A DNA stretch of 64,000 nucleotides from Robertmurraya dakarensis (GTDB lineage: Bacteria; Bacillota; Bacilli; Bacillales; Cytobacillaceae), in NCBI RefSeq assembly GCF_900156875.1, contig NZ_LT707409.1:718113-782112 (forward strand). The letters are read 5' to 3'. The notes beneath the pieces were generated by a model. The model saw only the letters and a list, made by a program, of their open reading frames with translations, did no database searches and was not told the origin of the DNA. Shown here in pieces: positions 51,364 through 60,466 of the stretch. Every line of letters begins with the position of its first letter. Positions within the stretch are counted from its first letter, which is position 1. Made by a program: the position numbers and the translations under genes.

Positions 51364-52638
51364 ATGAGAGGAAAAAAGCTTTTTTTATGGGGGATTTTCA
51401 GCTTATTTATGTTGTTTATGCTAACAGCCTGTTCAGGTGAAACAACCAGCAGTGAAGACTCATCAAGTGTAAGGGACGAAGAAGCTGGCAATGTTGCACA
51501 GGGTGTGACAGAGGATGAAATTTTGATAGGCCATATTGGTCCACAAACTGGTCCTGTTGCTATTTACGACATTGTACGGAAAGGGATTGACTCCTATTTC
51601 AAGTACGTCAATGAAAACGGAGGAGTGAATGGGCGCCAGTTGAAACTGATTGCTTATGATGATCAGTATCAACCAGCTAAAACCGTTCAGGTGGCAAAAA
51701 GATTGGTAGAGGAAGATCAAGTATTTGCTACAGTGGGGAATGTGTGTACTCCTTGTAACACTGCCATAAAGGATTATATTGTTGAACAAGGAATACCAAT
51801 GGTATTTTTGGGGACTGGAGCGAATCAATTTTTTGATCCTGCACTACCAAACTATTTTGGGTCAGATATTTTAAACTATCGAATTGAAGCTCAAGTATTT
51901 CTCGATTTTGCCATAAACAAACTGGATGCCAAGACCATCGCCATTTCCTATCAAAATGATGATTATGGAAAAGAAGGCCTTGAGGCCGTTAGAGCAGCGA
52001 TTAGCAACTATCCTGGGGTGGAAATTGTCGCTGAGGTGGCACACCTTGCTACAGACACCGAATTTAGTTCGCAGGCACAAAAATTACAGGAGGCAAATCC
52101 GGATGCGATCCTGCAATTCTCGACTCCGAATCCGGCAGCTAATATGAAAAAAGCGATGCATAAAATTGGATTAACGGAACCAGCGTTTATTGTTTCTTCA
52201 GTAGGGGCAAATGATAACAATCTATTTGAATTAGCTGGTAAAGACGTTTGGGAAGGAACCTATTCTGGTGCAACATTCCCGATGCCTGAAGTCGTCCCTG
52301 ATGATGAAGAAATGCAGCTTTTTGTTGAACGCTTCTCAAACGATTATCCAAATGAACCTACAGCAGGATTTTCACAGGTTGGATGGGCTGCAGCACAAGT
52401 TTTAGTAGAAAATATTAAAAGAACTGGGGACGAACTCACTTGGGAGAACTTTATCGAGTCTTTCTATACATTTGATAATTGGGACGGTTCTCTTTATGCC
52501 GGGGTGTCCTTCTCAGAAAATAATCATTACGGTCTGACTTCCATGTTTATGACACAGGCGCAAAACGGCATTATCCAGCCGATTACAGACACGATTACAT
52601 TTGATCCAGAAACAAGAGAGGTTCAATATAATGAATAA
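51364..52638 (+). CDS. Branched-chain-amino-acid-type ABC substrate-binding lipoprotein
   Basis: A 424-aa Peripla_BP_6 (LivJ/UrtA-like) binding lipoprotein. The signal peptide ends with lipobox LTAC (lipidated C23). The mature part shows EILIGHIGPQTGPVAIYDIV, GGVNGRQLKLIAYDDQYQPA, QVAKRLVEEDQVFATVGNVC and YQNDDYGKEGLEAVRAAISN. It captures a small ligand outside the membrane. No permease or ATPase gene is adjacent, so it may deliver to a transporter elsewhere or present ligand to the sensor kinase encoded downstream. AGGAGGAG precedes the ATG. Confidence 0.9.
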   Translation: MRGKKLFLWGIFSLFMLFMLTACSGETTSSEDSSSVRDEEAGNVAQGVTEDEILIGHIGPQTGPVAIYDIVRKGIDSYFKYVNENGGVNGRQLKLIAYDDQYQPAKTVQVAKRLVEEDQVFATVGNVCTPCNTAIKDYIVEQGIPMVFLGTGANQFFDPALPNYFGSDILNYRIEAQVFLDFAINKLDAKTIAISYQNDDYGKEGLEAVRAAISNYPGVEIVAEVAHLATDTEFSSQAQKLQEANPDAILQFSTPNPAANMKKAMHKIGLTEPAFIVSSVGANDNNLFELAGKDVWEGTYSGATFPMPEVVPDDEEMQLFVERFSNDYPNEPTAGFSQVGWAAAQVLVENIKRTGDELTWENFIESFYTFDNWDGSLYAGVSFSENNHYGLTSMFMTQAQNGIIQPITDTITFDPETREVQYNE

Positions 52639-52658
52639 TTAATCCATAAAACTGATAA

Positions 52659-52712
52659 TGGTGCCTATCCTCCGCTACATTAATGCTTTAGCATATTGGG
52701 GGAAGGGCACCA
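52659..52712. repeat. GGTGCC palindromic repeat, best-preserved copy
   Basis: TGGTGCC (52659-52665) pairs perfectly with GGCACCA (52706-52712), with inner TAATGCTTTAGCATA self-pairing. It follows the binding-lipoprotein gene and may act as a 3' end hairpin. Confidence 0.7.
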
Positions 52713-52847
52713 TTTCTATGACATGAAGTTCCCAAAAATATATTAGAATGATAATATATAATACTAGTAGTAATAAAAAAATCAGGTGAAGGCTCTTTTT
52801 TTATCGGCGCATAAAAAATAAAGCTTATCGACAAGGAAAAATGCCCT

Positions 52848-54152
52848 ATGTTTAATAGAAAATTAAAACTCATATTTACAATATTCATTATTCTTTTATT
52901 ATTTTTTATAAGTCTAAACATTTATATGTCCTATTCCAAAATTACTCGAACGGTAGAAGAGTCTATCGCCAATCGAAGCCTTCAAGCAGCAGAGTCTATC
53001 GCTTCTTCGATGGATGTAGAAGGATATAAAAAATTTTTGGCTAACCCTGTTAAAAGCCAGGAGTATTGGGAAATTAGAAAGTATTTAAATGATGCACGGG
53101 AAAAAATTGGCGCCCTTCACGTCTATACTTTAGTTGTAGATAATCCTGTAGTATCGAGGGGCATGATCATTGGAATGCCTGAAGAGATTGATGAATTCGC
53201 CATAGGAGAAGTTTGTACAGTTCCAGAGAAGCAAGTGAAAATGGCCTATGAGGGAAAAACATACGTTACTGGCGTAATTACAGATCTAAAATATGGGGAT
53301 TATTTATCTGTCGGGGCACCGATTAAGGATCAAGAAGGCAATATTATTGGCTTTTTAGGAATTGATATTAGTGCAGATGTCCTTAACGATATTGGCCAAA
53401 AAATATTAAAGGATAGTGTTTGGCTATTAATTTTTAACGGTGTATTTGTCCTAATTGTAAGTATTTCATTTATTCTCATTCAGAGATGGTATCATCGAGA
53501 AGCAGCAAAAGAAATTAAGGATACTGAAAATATCTATCAGTCAGAGGTAACATCGTTAATATCTTCTGTTCAATCTTTAAGGCATGATTTTCTAAATCAT
53601 ATACAAGTTTTACATGGTCTTCTAAAAATAGGAAGTCATGAAATGGCTCTAGAATACGCAACTTCACTTTTTAAGGAAGCTCGTGCAATTGGGAAAATGG
53701 ATTTTAACATTAAGAACCCTGGATTGTCAGTTTTATTGCAAACAAAGAAATTTTCAGCGCAAAATTATAATATTGACATTGAATTCAATGTAACGAATCA
53801 TTCCTTTGAAGCAATCAAAACAGTAGATTTAATTAAGATTTTATCCAATTTAATCGATAATGCAATTGAAGCCGTTATAGAACTCCCGGAGGATGAACGG
53901 AAAATAGGCATAGAATGTAAGGCTGAATCAACTAAGTATTTGTTTAAGATTACTAATACAGGTCAGAAAATACTGGATAAAGAACTAATCTTTAAAAGAG
54001 GCTATTCGACTAAAAAAGAAGAGCAGGGAAAAATAAGGGGCCAGGGATTATATATTGTAAAGAATGTAATCCATTCATATGATGGGCAAATATTAATAGA
54101 CTCAACTGAGAATAAAACAACGATTGTTGTAGTAATCCCTATCAAATCCTAA
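52848..54152 (+). CDS. Orphan sensor histidine kinase (Spo0B/DcuS-like)
   Basis: A 434-aa membrane sensor kinase. The first membrane segment is at about 7-27; the extracytoplasmic domain (about 30-187) has a CACHE-like end (YLSVGAPIKDQEGNIIGFLG); the second segment is at about 189-211. The Spo0B-type phosphoacceptor helix SLRHDFLNHIQVLHGLLKIG places H246. The ATPase domain has LSNLIDNAIEAV (N box) and GRGQGLYIVKNVI-like IRGQGLYIVKNVI. No response regulator gene is adjacent. Neighbouring binding-protein and purine genes may hint at its signal, but that is only inference. Confidence 0.88.
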   Translation: MFNRKLKLIFTIFIILLLFFISLNIYMSYSKITRTVEESIANRSLQAAESIASSMDVEGYKKFLANPVKSQEYWEIRKYLNDAREKIGALHVYTLVVDNPVVSRGMIIGMPEEIDEFAIGEVCTVPEKQVKMAYEGKTYVTGVITDLKYGDYLSVGAPIKDQEGNIIGFLGIDISADVLNDIGQKILKDSVWLLIFNGVFVLIVSISFILIQRWYHREAAKEIKDTENIYQSEVTSLISSVQSLRHDFLNHIQVLHGLLKIGSHEMALEYATSLFKEARAIGKMDFNIKNPGLSVLLQTKKFSAQNYNIDIEFNVTNHSFEAIKTVDLIKILSNLIDNAIEAVIELPEDERKIGIECKAESTKYLFKITNTGQKILDKELIFKRGYSTKKEEQGKIRGQGLYIVKNVIHSYDGQILIDSTENKTTIVVVIPIKS

Positions 54153-54277
54153 GTTTTTAATTGTAAATATAAATGGACGGTGAACCGTACCATAAGTGAA
54201 AAAGGCCTGCTGAAATATAAAGGAGTCTATCCACTAGTTTCGAATAAGCCCGAGCCTAGTGGAAAGCGTTTGTTAAG

Positions 54278-55075
54278 TTATTCTTTCTCGCAGGAAGATT
54301 TTAAAAAAACTTTTAACCATCTATTTGTATTCTTGAATTTAGGTATACAATTACATCTCCATTCGTTTTGTTTCTTTATCACTAAATCTCTTCGTAATTC
54401 ATTGTATTTATGAATATTTTCTCTTTTCGTCAATCTTTCTCTGTTAAATCTTGATAAGTTATAGAGATGCTCATCTATCCAATGGAAATTAAAGTGCTCT
54501 ATAAGCTTGAACATGATCTGTAAATCTTCCATATGGCGCCCATTGAATTTATCATTTACATCCCATCCATTTACATAACGGAGGCAGGAAGTTCGGTAAA
54601 ACCTCGGATATACCGAATTTGCAGTAAGCAATATACATTTTTTATCACTGTAAAAGGATCTTGATCTTCTTAACTTCTTCCTATATTTAGATTTCCACGA
54701 CAGATGATTACCGTAGCATAAAGCTGTGGAATGAGGTTCTTTTTCCATAGCTTTCAAGAGTGTCTCAATACATTTTTCCTCTAACCAATCATCACTGTCC
54801 AGTTGTAACAGAAATTCGGTTTTCACCAGCTGTAATGCTTTATTCAGTACATGACCAATGCCCATATTTTGAGGCATGCAAAAATAGCTGATTTGATCAT
54901 ATTGTTTATGATAAGATTCAATGATTTCTATAGTATGATCTGTTGAAGCATCATCAATGATAAGTAAATTCCAATTTTGATGAGTTTGCGCTAATACACT
55001 ATCAATGGCCTTATGAATTAAATGGGCACGATTATATGTTGGAATTACAACAGTTACTTTATTTTCTTCGGGCAA
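54278..55075 (-). CDS. Family 2 glycosyltransferase
   Basis: A 265-aa GT2 enzyme with a GT-A fold: VVIPTYNRAHLIHKAIDSVL, LLIIDDASTDHTIEII for the nucleotide pocket, and the metal-binding DSDDW in LQLDSDDWLEEKCIETLL. RHMEDLQIMFKL holds the probable catalytic acid. It transfers a sugar from a nucleotide donor in the cytoplasm. TTG 55075 follows AAGGAGG by 9 nt. It is the last gene of a minus-strand group with a MurF-like ligase and YheC/YheD, suggesting spore or cell-surface glycan work. Confidence 0.88.
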   Translation of the reverse strand: MPEENKVTVVIPTYNRAHLIHKAIDSVLAQTHQNWNLLIIDDASTDHTIEIIESYHKQYDQISYFCMPQNMGIGHVLNKALQLVKTEFLLQLDSDDWLEEKCIETLLKAMEKEPHSTALCYGNHLSWKSKYRKKLRRSRSFYSDKKCILLTANSVYPRFYRTSCLRYVNGWDVNDKFNGRHMEDLQIMFKLIEHFNFHWIDEHLYNLSRFNRERLTKRENIHKYNELRRDLVIKKQNEWRCNCIPKFKNTNRWLKVFLKSSCEKE

Positions 55076-55187
55076 GGTATCTAGCCTCCTTAGGAGTTAC
55101 TCAGTATATCTCAACCAAAAGTGTAGTAATTGACCTACTTGGCTTTTTAAAATTAATTTTTTTATCTTAAAAGTTGGTTTTCCTTTT

Positions 55188-56558
55188 TTATTTAATGAAG
55201 AAGCTTCTTAAATAGGCATCTTCACCAGAAGTTTTTAGGAGTATAATAGAATCTTCTTCTACAATATTTGGAAGAAGCTCCATTAGTTCTGAACTGTCTT
55301 TACAAAAAAAGACTTTGTTCTCATTCATTCCTAAGTTTAGTGCTTTTCTGCCTATTTCTACAGCTTCATCACCGATTGACACAAGCACATCAATGCCTGC
55401 TTCTACGACTTTTTCGCCAATGCCAGCATGTAGTTTTCTGGTTGACTTACCTAGCAATGACATTCTGCTTATAACAGCAACCGTTTTTTTTCCATTAGAA
55501 ATATTCTTAAGAACGTTCAGTGCTGCTTCCATAGAGGTTGGGTTTGAACTCCAAGTATCATCAATAATGGTACACCCTTTGATACTAGAGTAAACCTGCA
55601 AGTGCCTTTCCACATGTTGGAAATCCCTTAATCTGTCTCCTGCTTCTTTGATTGGAAAACCCATTGTGTAAACTGCAGCTATTGCCGCCAAGGCGTTTTG
55701 CACATTATGTTCTCCAAACCCGGGAACATAAAGGTGCTCCATTTGATTATCGAAATGAAGTGTAAATTCCATTCCATTACAGGTATATCGAACATTAGAA
55801 GCCCTGAAATGGGCTTTCTCATTAAATCCAAAATAAATAACATTTCCTTTAAATGCATGCAGATCTAACTTGTTTAGGTGCTCATTGTCTGCATTTAAAA
55901 TGAGAGTTCCTGTTTGGGACATTCCCTTAATAATTTCAGTTTTTGCCTTAATATATGTTTCTACATTTTTACAGCCATTTAAATGATCAATTCCGATTGT
56001 TGTAATAACACTAATGTCAGGAACAAAATACTTGGAGCTTATCTTTAGATCTCTAGGACCGTAAACACCCATTTCAAATACAGCGGCCTGTGTATCCTGG
56101 TCAATTCCAAGTAAATAGGGGAGATTAGCGTCTAAAATATTGTGACTAAGATAAGTGGACTGGACTTTATACCGCTCCTTTAGAATATGCCTTATCATTT
56201 CTTTAGTCGTTGTTTTGCCGCAGGTTCCTGTTATTCCTATCACTGGAATATTAAAAAGGGAGCGATAGTAGTGAATAAAACTCCAATATGCTCTACGTAC
56301 ATTGGGGACTTTCACGACAGTGATATCTTGCTCAAGAGTCGTGAAATCGAATAACTTTTCTGAGACTAACACACAAGAACGGTAACTTTTAAACTGATTT
56401 AAGTTTAAGTTCTCTTTTGTGTTTAAGTGGAACAGTAAGGTACTATCTCGTAGCTCATATGGTTTCTTTACAACGTTCTCAACAAGGATGTTACTGGCTC
56501 CATAGACAACCTGTCCTTCTATATGTGTAAGGATATCTTTCAGAAATAAAGATTTCAT
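55188..56558 (-). CDS. MurF-like Mur ligase
   Basis: A 456-aa ATP-dependent Mur ligase. The P-loop is GITGTCGKTTTKE (108-120); TIGIDHLNG, the central domain LNADNEH, GEHNVQNALAAIAAVYTMGF and the C-terminal IIDDTWSSNPTSMEAALNVL (the MurF-type DxYNANPxSM equivalent, here DDTWSSNPTSM) are all present. The variant substrate motif and short N-terminal domain set it apart from housekeeping MurF, so it may join a different amino acid or peptide to a precursor. The neighbours point to spore-envelope synthesis. It starts with ATG 56558; the site is AAGGTTG. Confidence 0.88.
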   Translation of the reverse strand: MKSLFLKDILTHIEGQVVYGASNILVENVVKKPYELRDSTLLFHLNTKENLNLNQFKSYRSCVLVSEKLFDFTTLEQDITVVKVPNVRRAYWSFIHYYRSLFNIPVIGITGTCGKTTTKEMIRHILKERYKVQSTYLSHNILDANLPYLLGIDQDTQAAVFEMGVYGPRDLKISSKYFVPDISVITTIGIDHLNGCKNVETYIKAKTEIIKGMSQTGTLILNADNEHLNKLDLHAFKGNVIYFGFNEKAHFRASNVRYTCNGMEFTLHFDNQMEHLYVPGFGEHNVQNALAAIAAVYTMGFPIKEAGDRLRDFQHVERHLQVYSSIKGCTIIDDTWSSNPTSMEAALNVLKNISNGKKTVAVISRMSLLGKSTRKLHAGIGEKVVEAGIDVLVSIGDEAVEIGRKALNLGMNENKVFFCKDSSELMELLPNIVEEDSIILLKTSGEDAYLRSFFIK

Positions 56559-56696
56559 AATATCAACCTTTTATTCATATTTTTTGTCAGATCCTACGAG
56601 TTTTATAATCTTCATCAGTTTAGTAAAGAAAGGGCCAATCTAGTTTGCTAGGATATGGCCCCTTTCAATAAAAATTTACCCTATGGCATCATGAAG

Positions 56697-57671
56697 CTAT
56701 TTTCCAATTGGTTTTCCACCGACACCCCTAAATGCGAAAATGAATACATTTGGACCATCAATATCTTCACTTCCATCAGAGTTGGTTGGGAGTCCAAGAG
56801 AGTATACTTCTGCCCCTACCGATGATAGTGCAAGCAGTGCATCTGCCTTGGTAACTGCCCCTCCATAGAAGATGGTGAATGTTCTGGATTCACCAGGTGC
56901 GAGGGCTCCAAACTGAAAATCAAACAGTGCCCCTTGGTCACAAGGACCGTCTTCATAAAATGTTGTCCCCCCTGGTGTGAGAGGTTCTGGTATTGGACAA
57001 GTAAGGCTACCGCTAAAAGGTGGAGCAAGCGGATTCGCCGATGCAAAGCCATCGTTCGTAGCCTGTAATACATTAACGGCAGTACCAATGTTAATTTCAA
57101 CCCATTCGCTGAATGTTGTAGGGGGGATGTCCCAGTCCATGACACGACGGTATAGGAGATTTCCAATTGGTGTACCGGTATTGGTAATCGTTACATCACA
57201 TTGATACAGATTAGGTGAAGCTGAAGGGTGATAATCGTGAGTCACGTTCACTCGATTGCTAGCGGTTTCGTTCACAAGAGTTGTAAAGGTAGTTGCAGTA
57301 GAATCTGGTAAACTCCCGGTTCCACTGGTGTTAGCTGATACTATGGTCATATTATTAGGACCGCCATCGACTGAAACATTAGCGAAGAGAGAAAACTGTC
57401 CAGTAGCCATATCATTGTTGGCGACCCCCCATCCTTCACATAAACAGCCGGGTGCCGTGGCCTCACCATTCGTAGGAATAAAGCGCAAACCTACGTTTGT
57501 TGTCCCGTCCTGAAATGAAGGTTGAGTGACACCTGGAACGCCTGGAACGTTCAAATGTCCTTCCGGATTGATTCCCAATTGCACAAAACCTGCGGGTCCG
57601 TTGTCAATGATAGGATCTAAAGAACTGGATGATCTTGTAAGACTCTGGTTACAATTATTCATTGGATTCAT
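56697..57671 (-). CDS. Unknown surface-type beta-rich protein
   Basis: A 324-aa protein without a signal peptide or membrane segment, rich in G, T, N, P and D, with a Cys pair CLCEGW. Visible parts are an N-terminal Gly/Pro stretch (HLNVPGVPGVTQ), NVTHDYHPSASPNLYQCDVT and ITNTGTPIGNLLYRRVMDWD in a DUF11-like beta sandwich, and FTIFYGGAVTKADALLALSS with VGAEVYSLG near the end. Its GC content is visibly higher than that of its neighbours. AGGAGTG precedes the ATG. It could be a spore-coat or exosporium-type protein; not recognised with certainty. Confidence 0.7.
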   Translation of the reverse strand: MNPMNNCNQSLTRSSSSLDPIIDNGPAGFVQLGINPEGHLNVPGVPGVTQPSFQDGTTNVGLRFIPTNGEATAPGCLCEGWGVANNDMATGQFSLFANVSVDGGPNNMTIVSANTSGTGSLPDSTATTFTTLVNETASNRVNVTHDYHPSASPNLYQCDVTITNTGTPIGNLLYRRVMDWDIPPTTFSEWVEINIGTAVNVLQATNDGFASANPLAPPFSGSLTCPIPEPLTPGGTTFYEDGPCDQGALFDFQFGALAPGESRTFTIFYGGAVTKADALLALSSVGAEVYSLGLPTNSDGSEDIDGPNVFIFAFRGVGGKPIGK

Positions 57672-57892
57672 TTTAATCCATCACTCCTTTTTATATTGTA
57701 GAGGCACTAAAGGTGCAACTCCATTAATAAGGTATGATGGCGGGGAGGATTGGAGTGGACAAATATATGAAAGTGAGTGCCCAAATTATAGATATATTAT
57801 ATAACGAAAATGAAGTATAGCATTTTTCAACGGACTTAGTAAAAGGGGGCTAATTTATCAAAAAAACATTTTTGATAAAATGGATCATGTCT

Positions 57893-58981
57893 TCAAGAAT
57901 TAGTCATCTTTTCTAGAATATATCGAGCATACTCTAGTGGTTTTATCCATGAATCATCACGTATAGGTGAAGCAAAAGGAAATGGAAGAGGGTTCACTTC
58001 AAAAATCCATAGTTGCTCACTTTTATCTATACCTAGATCAATACCTAAATCTGCCATATGGTATCCCGATTGGTCAAATGTTTGACATATTTTATGACCA
58101 AGATTCGTTAAAGCATTTATCATTGCTGTTGTTTTGATTTCATCATTTAGAAAATGTAAACTTAAAAATTGCTTAATTTCAATTGGCAGATATTGTGTCC
58201 CCCGGCCAGCGGCAACATGACTGCCATTTAAGGCTATCCGTGCGAACAAAGACGAGACTGTCCATTCACCCTTGTTATTTTTATTCATATTCATCCGGAT
58301 ATCTGTTGGCTTTTCTTCTCCCCATCTTATTGTCTCTATACTTTGTTGTACGATATATGAGTTGGTTGCGAGCGTGGATTGGATTGATGACCAAAAACTA
58401 TTAAATGACTGAAACTCATCAAGAATTATTTTGTGGCCCTTTTGATATATGACCTTGATGTTTTCCTCATTGATTAATTTAACTCGTACAATACCTTTAC
58501 TACTGTGACCCTTAACGGGGTTAATTGGTTTTAAAAACACATCCTGATAAAGGGATAGGGATGTCTTAAGTTCTATTTCGGTACAAATTTTCTTTGTATC
58601 TGGAAGATGGGACATAAGAGTCTTGTTAGAAGCAAATAGGTTCCAAGCCTGCCATTTTTCAAATATAAAATTGTTGAAAATGATACACCCTACTGACTCT
58701 TCAATTTTCTTAAATAAATCTGGGTCTGCATAACTTTGCATATATAGGACTTTTGGTATTGGAAATGAGCCTTGGTAATGTTCTATTTTCCCTTCTTTCT
58801 TCTCGAAACAAGTGCCTTGTACTTTCTGTCTTTCTAAATTTAATTTTTCGATTCTAAAAGTTATAAGGGTAGCATCACAAGGATATCTTTTAAGTCTTTC
58901 TGCTACAATACGATGCAGATCACGTTTTACCTTCGATACACAGATTCCTATAACAGGAGTCTTCCCCTTGTTTGTGTACAT
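57893..58981 (-). CDS. YheC/YheD-family spore coat-associated ATP-grasp protein
   Basis: A 362-aa YheC/YheD-type protein with an ATP-grasp fold. The N-terminus has TPVIGICVSKV; the ATP-grasp core has FLKPINPVKGHSSKGIVRVK, TDIRMNMNKNNKGEWTVSSL, FARIALNGSHVAAGRGTQYL, and DLGIDLGIDKSEQLWIFEVN with the metal-binding E-x-N. In Bacillus subtilis the related proteins associate with the endospore coat. It likely ligates amino acids or similar groups. The start follows CAGGAGTGATCG. It is the upstream gene of the minus-strand surface group. Confidence 0.9.
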   Translation of the reverse strand: MYTNKGKTPVIGICVSKVKRDLHRIVAERLKRYPCDATLITFRIEKLNLERQKVQGTCFEKKEGKIEHYQGSFPIPKVLYMQSYADPDLFKKIEESVGCIIFNNFIFEKWQAWNLFASNKTLMSHLPDTKKICTEIELKTSLSLYQDVFLKPINPVKGHSSKGIVRVKLINEENIKVIYQKGHKIILDEFQSFNSFWSSIQSTLATNSYIVQQSIETIRWGEEKPTDIRMNMNKNNKGEWTVSSLFARIALNGSHVAAGRGTQYLPIEIKQFLSLHFLNDEIKTTAMINALTNLGHKICQTFDQSGYHMADLGIDLGIDKSEQLWIFEVNPLPFPFASPIRDDSWIKPLEYARYILEKMTNS

Positions 58982-59353
58982 AATCGATCACTCCTGGAAA
59001 TCAAATTTCATGGCTGCTTAGTTATAGTCATTTATTAAAAATTGGATATAATTTAATATATATAATGTCTTAAAAAGAAAGATGATTGTATACTTGACTA
59101 CAAATAATGATTATCGTTAATAAGGATGGTGCATAAGGCATCATCCTTATTATTTAACATTAAGTTGTTAATTTCTTAGATACATAAGCGAGGAAATATG
59201 GGTTTTCGGTCATAAACGATATCTTAAAAGCATAAAACCTCCTTTAGATACTCTGGTGAACCGTAAATAGGGTCGGTTTTTTCAAGAAATGATAATTTCA
59301 TCCGAAAAGGAGAAAGAGGTACGATCAAATTAATGATACAGTACCTCTTCTTT
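58982..59353. other. Intergenic stretch
   Basis: No gene is seen. It holds a hairpin AAGGATGGTGC/GCATCATCCTT (59122-59148) without a clear T-run, and the terminator of the downstream minus-strand gene (59315-59348). Confidence 0.5.
59315..59348 (-). terminator. Terminator of the metal-dependent hydrolase gene
   Basis: On the minus strand AGAGGTAC pairs with GTACCTCT and is followed by TTCTCCTTTT. Confidence 0.55.
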
Positions 59354-60139
59354 TTAACATTTTTCGAAAGACTTTACCTCTCCGTAACCTAAGGTGATCA
59401 CCTCGGTTTGTCGATAATCCTTTAACAATTCTTTCAACTCTTTGTCTTTATCAATCATATTTTCCACGACAGGGAAGGCTTTTAATAATTGATCTAGCCA
59501 TTCGGGTGATGCTGCCGTTTCTTTTGTCGGGAAGGTATGAATCGGGATCACATATTTAACATTTAATAGATTTTGTACAGCATATGCTGCTTCTTTTGGT
59601 CCCATCGTAAAATGTCCTGATGAAGATAATATGGCTATTTCCGGACGATAGACGTCTTGAATCAATTTCATATCTAACATCAGTGCTGTATCGCCTGAAT
59701 GGTAAAGGGTATAATCATTTTTAAAGTCAAAGATATAACCAGCTGCTTCACCAGCATATACTGGGGGGCCTTCTGTCTCGTTGTAGGAGGATGTATGTCT
59801 CGCCTGTACCATCGTGACAGTCACATCATCAAATAAAACGGAACCCCCTAGATTAATAGGAAGGACATTTTTGATACCCTGTTGAAGGAGCAGTAATGCT
59901 AATTCGTACTGAGCAACAATCATAACGTTTGGGTTGTGTTCAACCAGTTTAGCCAGTCCACTAGTATGATCGAAATGTCCATGTGTCAAAAATACACAAT
60001 CAATGGAATGGTAGAAATCCTTCCTGTTTAAATGTTGAGGAAATCCAGGGTTCAAATCAAAAAAAGGATCGATGAGATATTTTTTCCCTTCATTGCTTTC
60101 GAACATATACATAGCATGACCTAAGCGTGTAATATTCAT
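59354..60139 (-). CDS. Metal-dependent hydrolase (UPF0173-like MBL fold)
   Basis: A 261-aa metallo-beta-lactamase-fold hydrolase of the UPF0173 type. The metal ligands are H53xH55xD57H58 (LTHGHFDHTSG), with YHSGDTALM and VIPIHTFPT completing the site; the start is MNITRLGHAMYMFES as in the family. It is cytoplasmic; the substrate is unknown. ATG 60139 follows CAGGAGG, while the open frame upstream has no site. It is a single-gene unit. Confidence 0.92.
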   Translation of the reverse strand: MNITRLGHAMYMFESNEGKKYLIDPFFDLNPGFPQHLNRKDFYHSIDCVFLTHGHFDHTSGLAKLVEHNPNVMIVAQYELALLLLQQGIKNVLPINLGGSVLFDDVTVTMVQARHTSSYNETEGPPVYAGEAAGYIFDFKNDYTLYHSGDTALMLDMKLIQDVYRPEIAILSSSGHFTMGPKEAAYAVQNLLNVKYVIPIHTFPTKETAASPEWLDQLLKAFPVVENMIDKDKELKELLKDYRQTEVITLGYGEVKSFEKC

Positions 60140-60466
60140 ATAGTACCTCCTGCCCAATAAAAAAATCAAATTCATATCATTCTATTCTTACTTTTGATAA
60201 ATAAGAACGGTTAGTCCAAAACCGCCAGTTGAAGTAACAAAAGGTGGATGTGGCCTAGGATTCATATAATCTGGAATGGTATTTGGTTAATAGGATTCTG
60301 TTCTTGCAAAAAATTGTGAATAAATATTAAGAAGGAGAATGAATGAATATAAAAGCGAACATTCAAGTAAGTTGCAGATTTGCGGAAGAAGGGTAATGGA
60401 ATCTAGCAGACGAAAATATTAAATGTAATATTCTATTGAAACTTGATATCGTAAGGTGGGAATTCA
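60140..60466. other. Intergenic stretch with a tiny ORF
   Basis: It contains a 17-codon frame at 60342-60395 (MNIKANIQVSCRFAEEG) with a good site (GAAGGAGAATGA) that looks like the 5' end of a lost small gene. Nothing else is supported. Confidence 0.45.
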
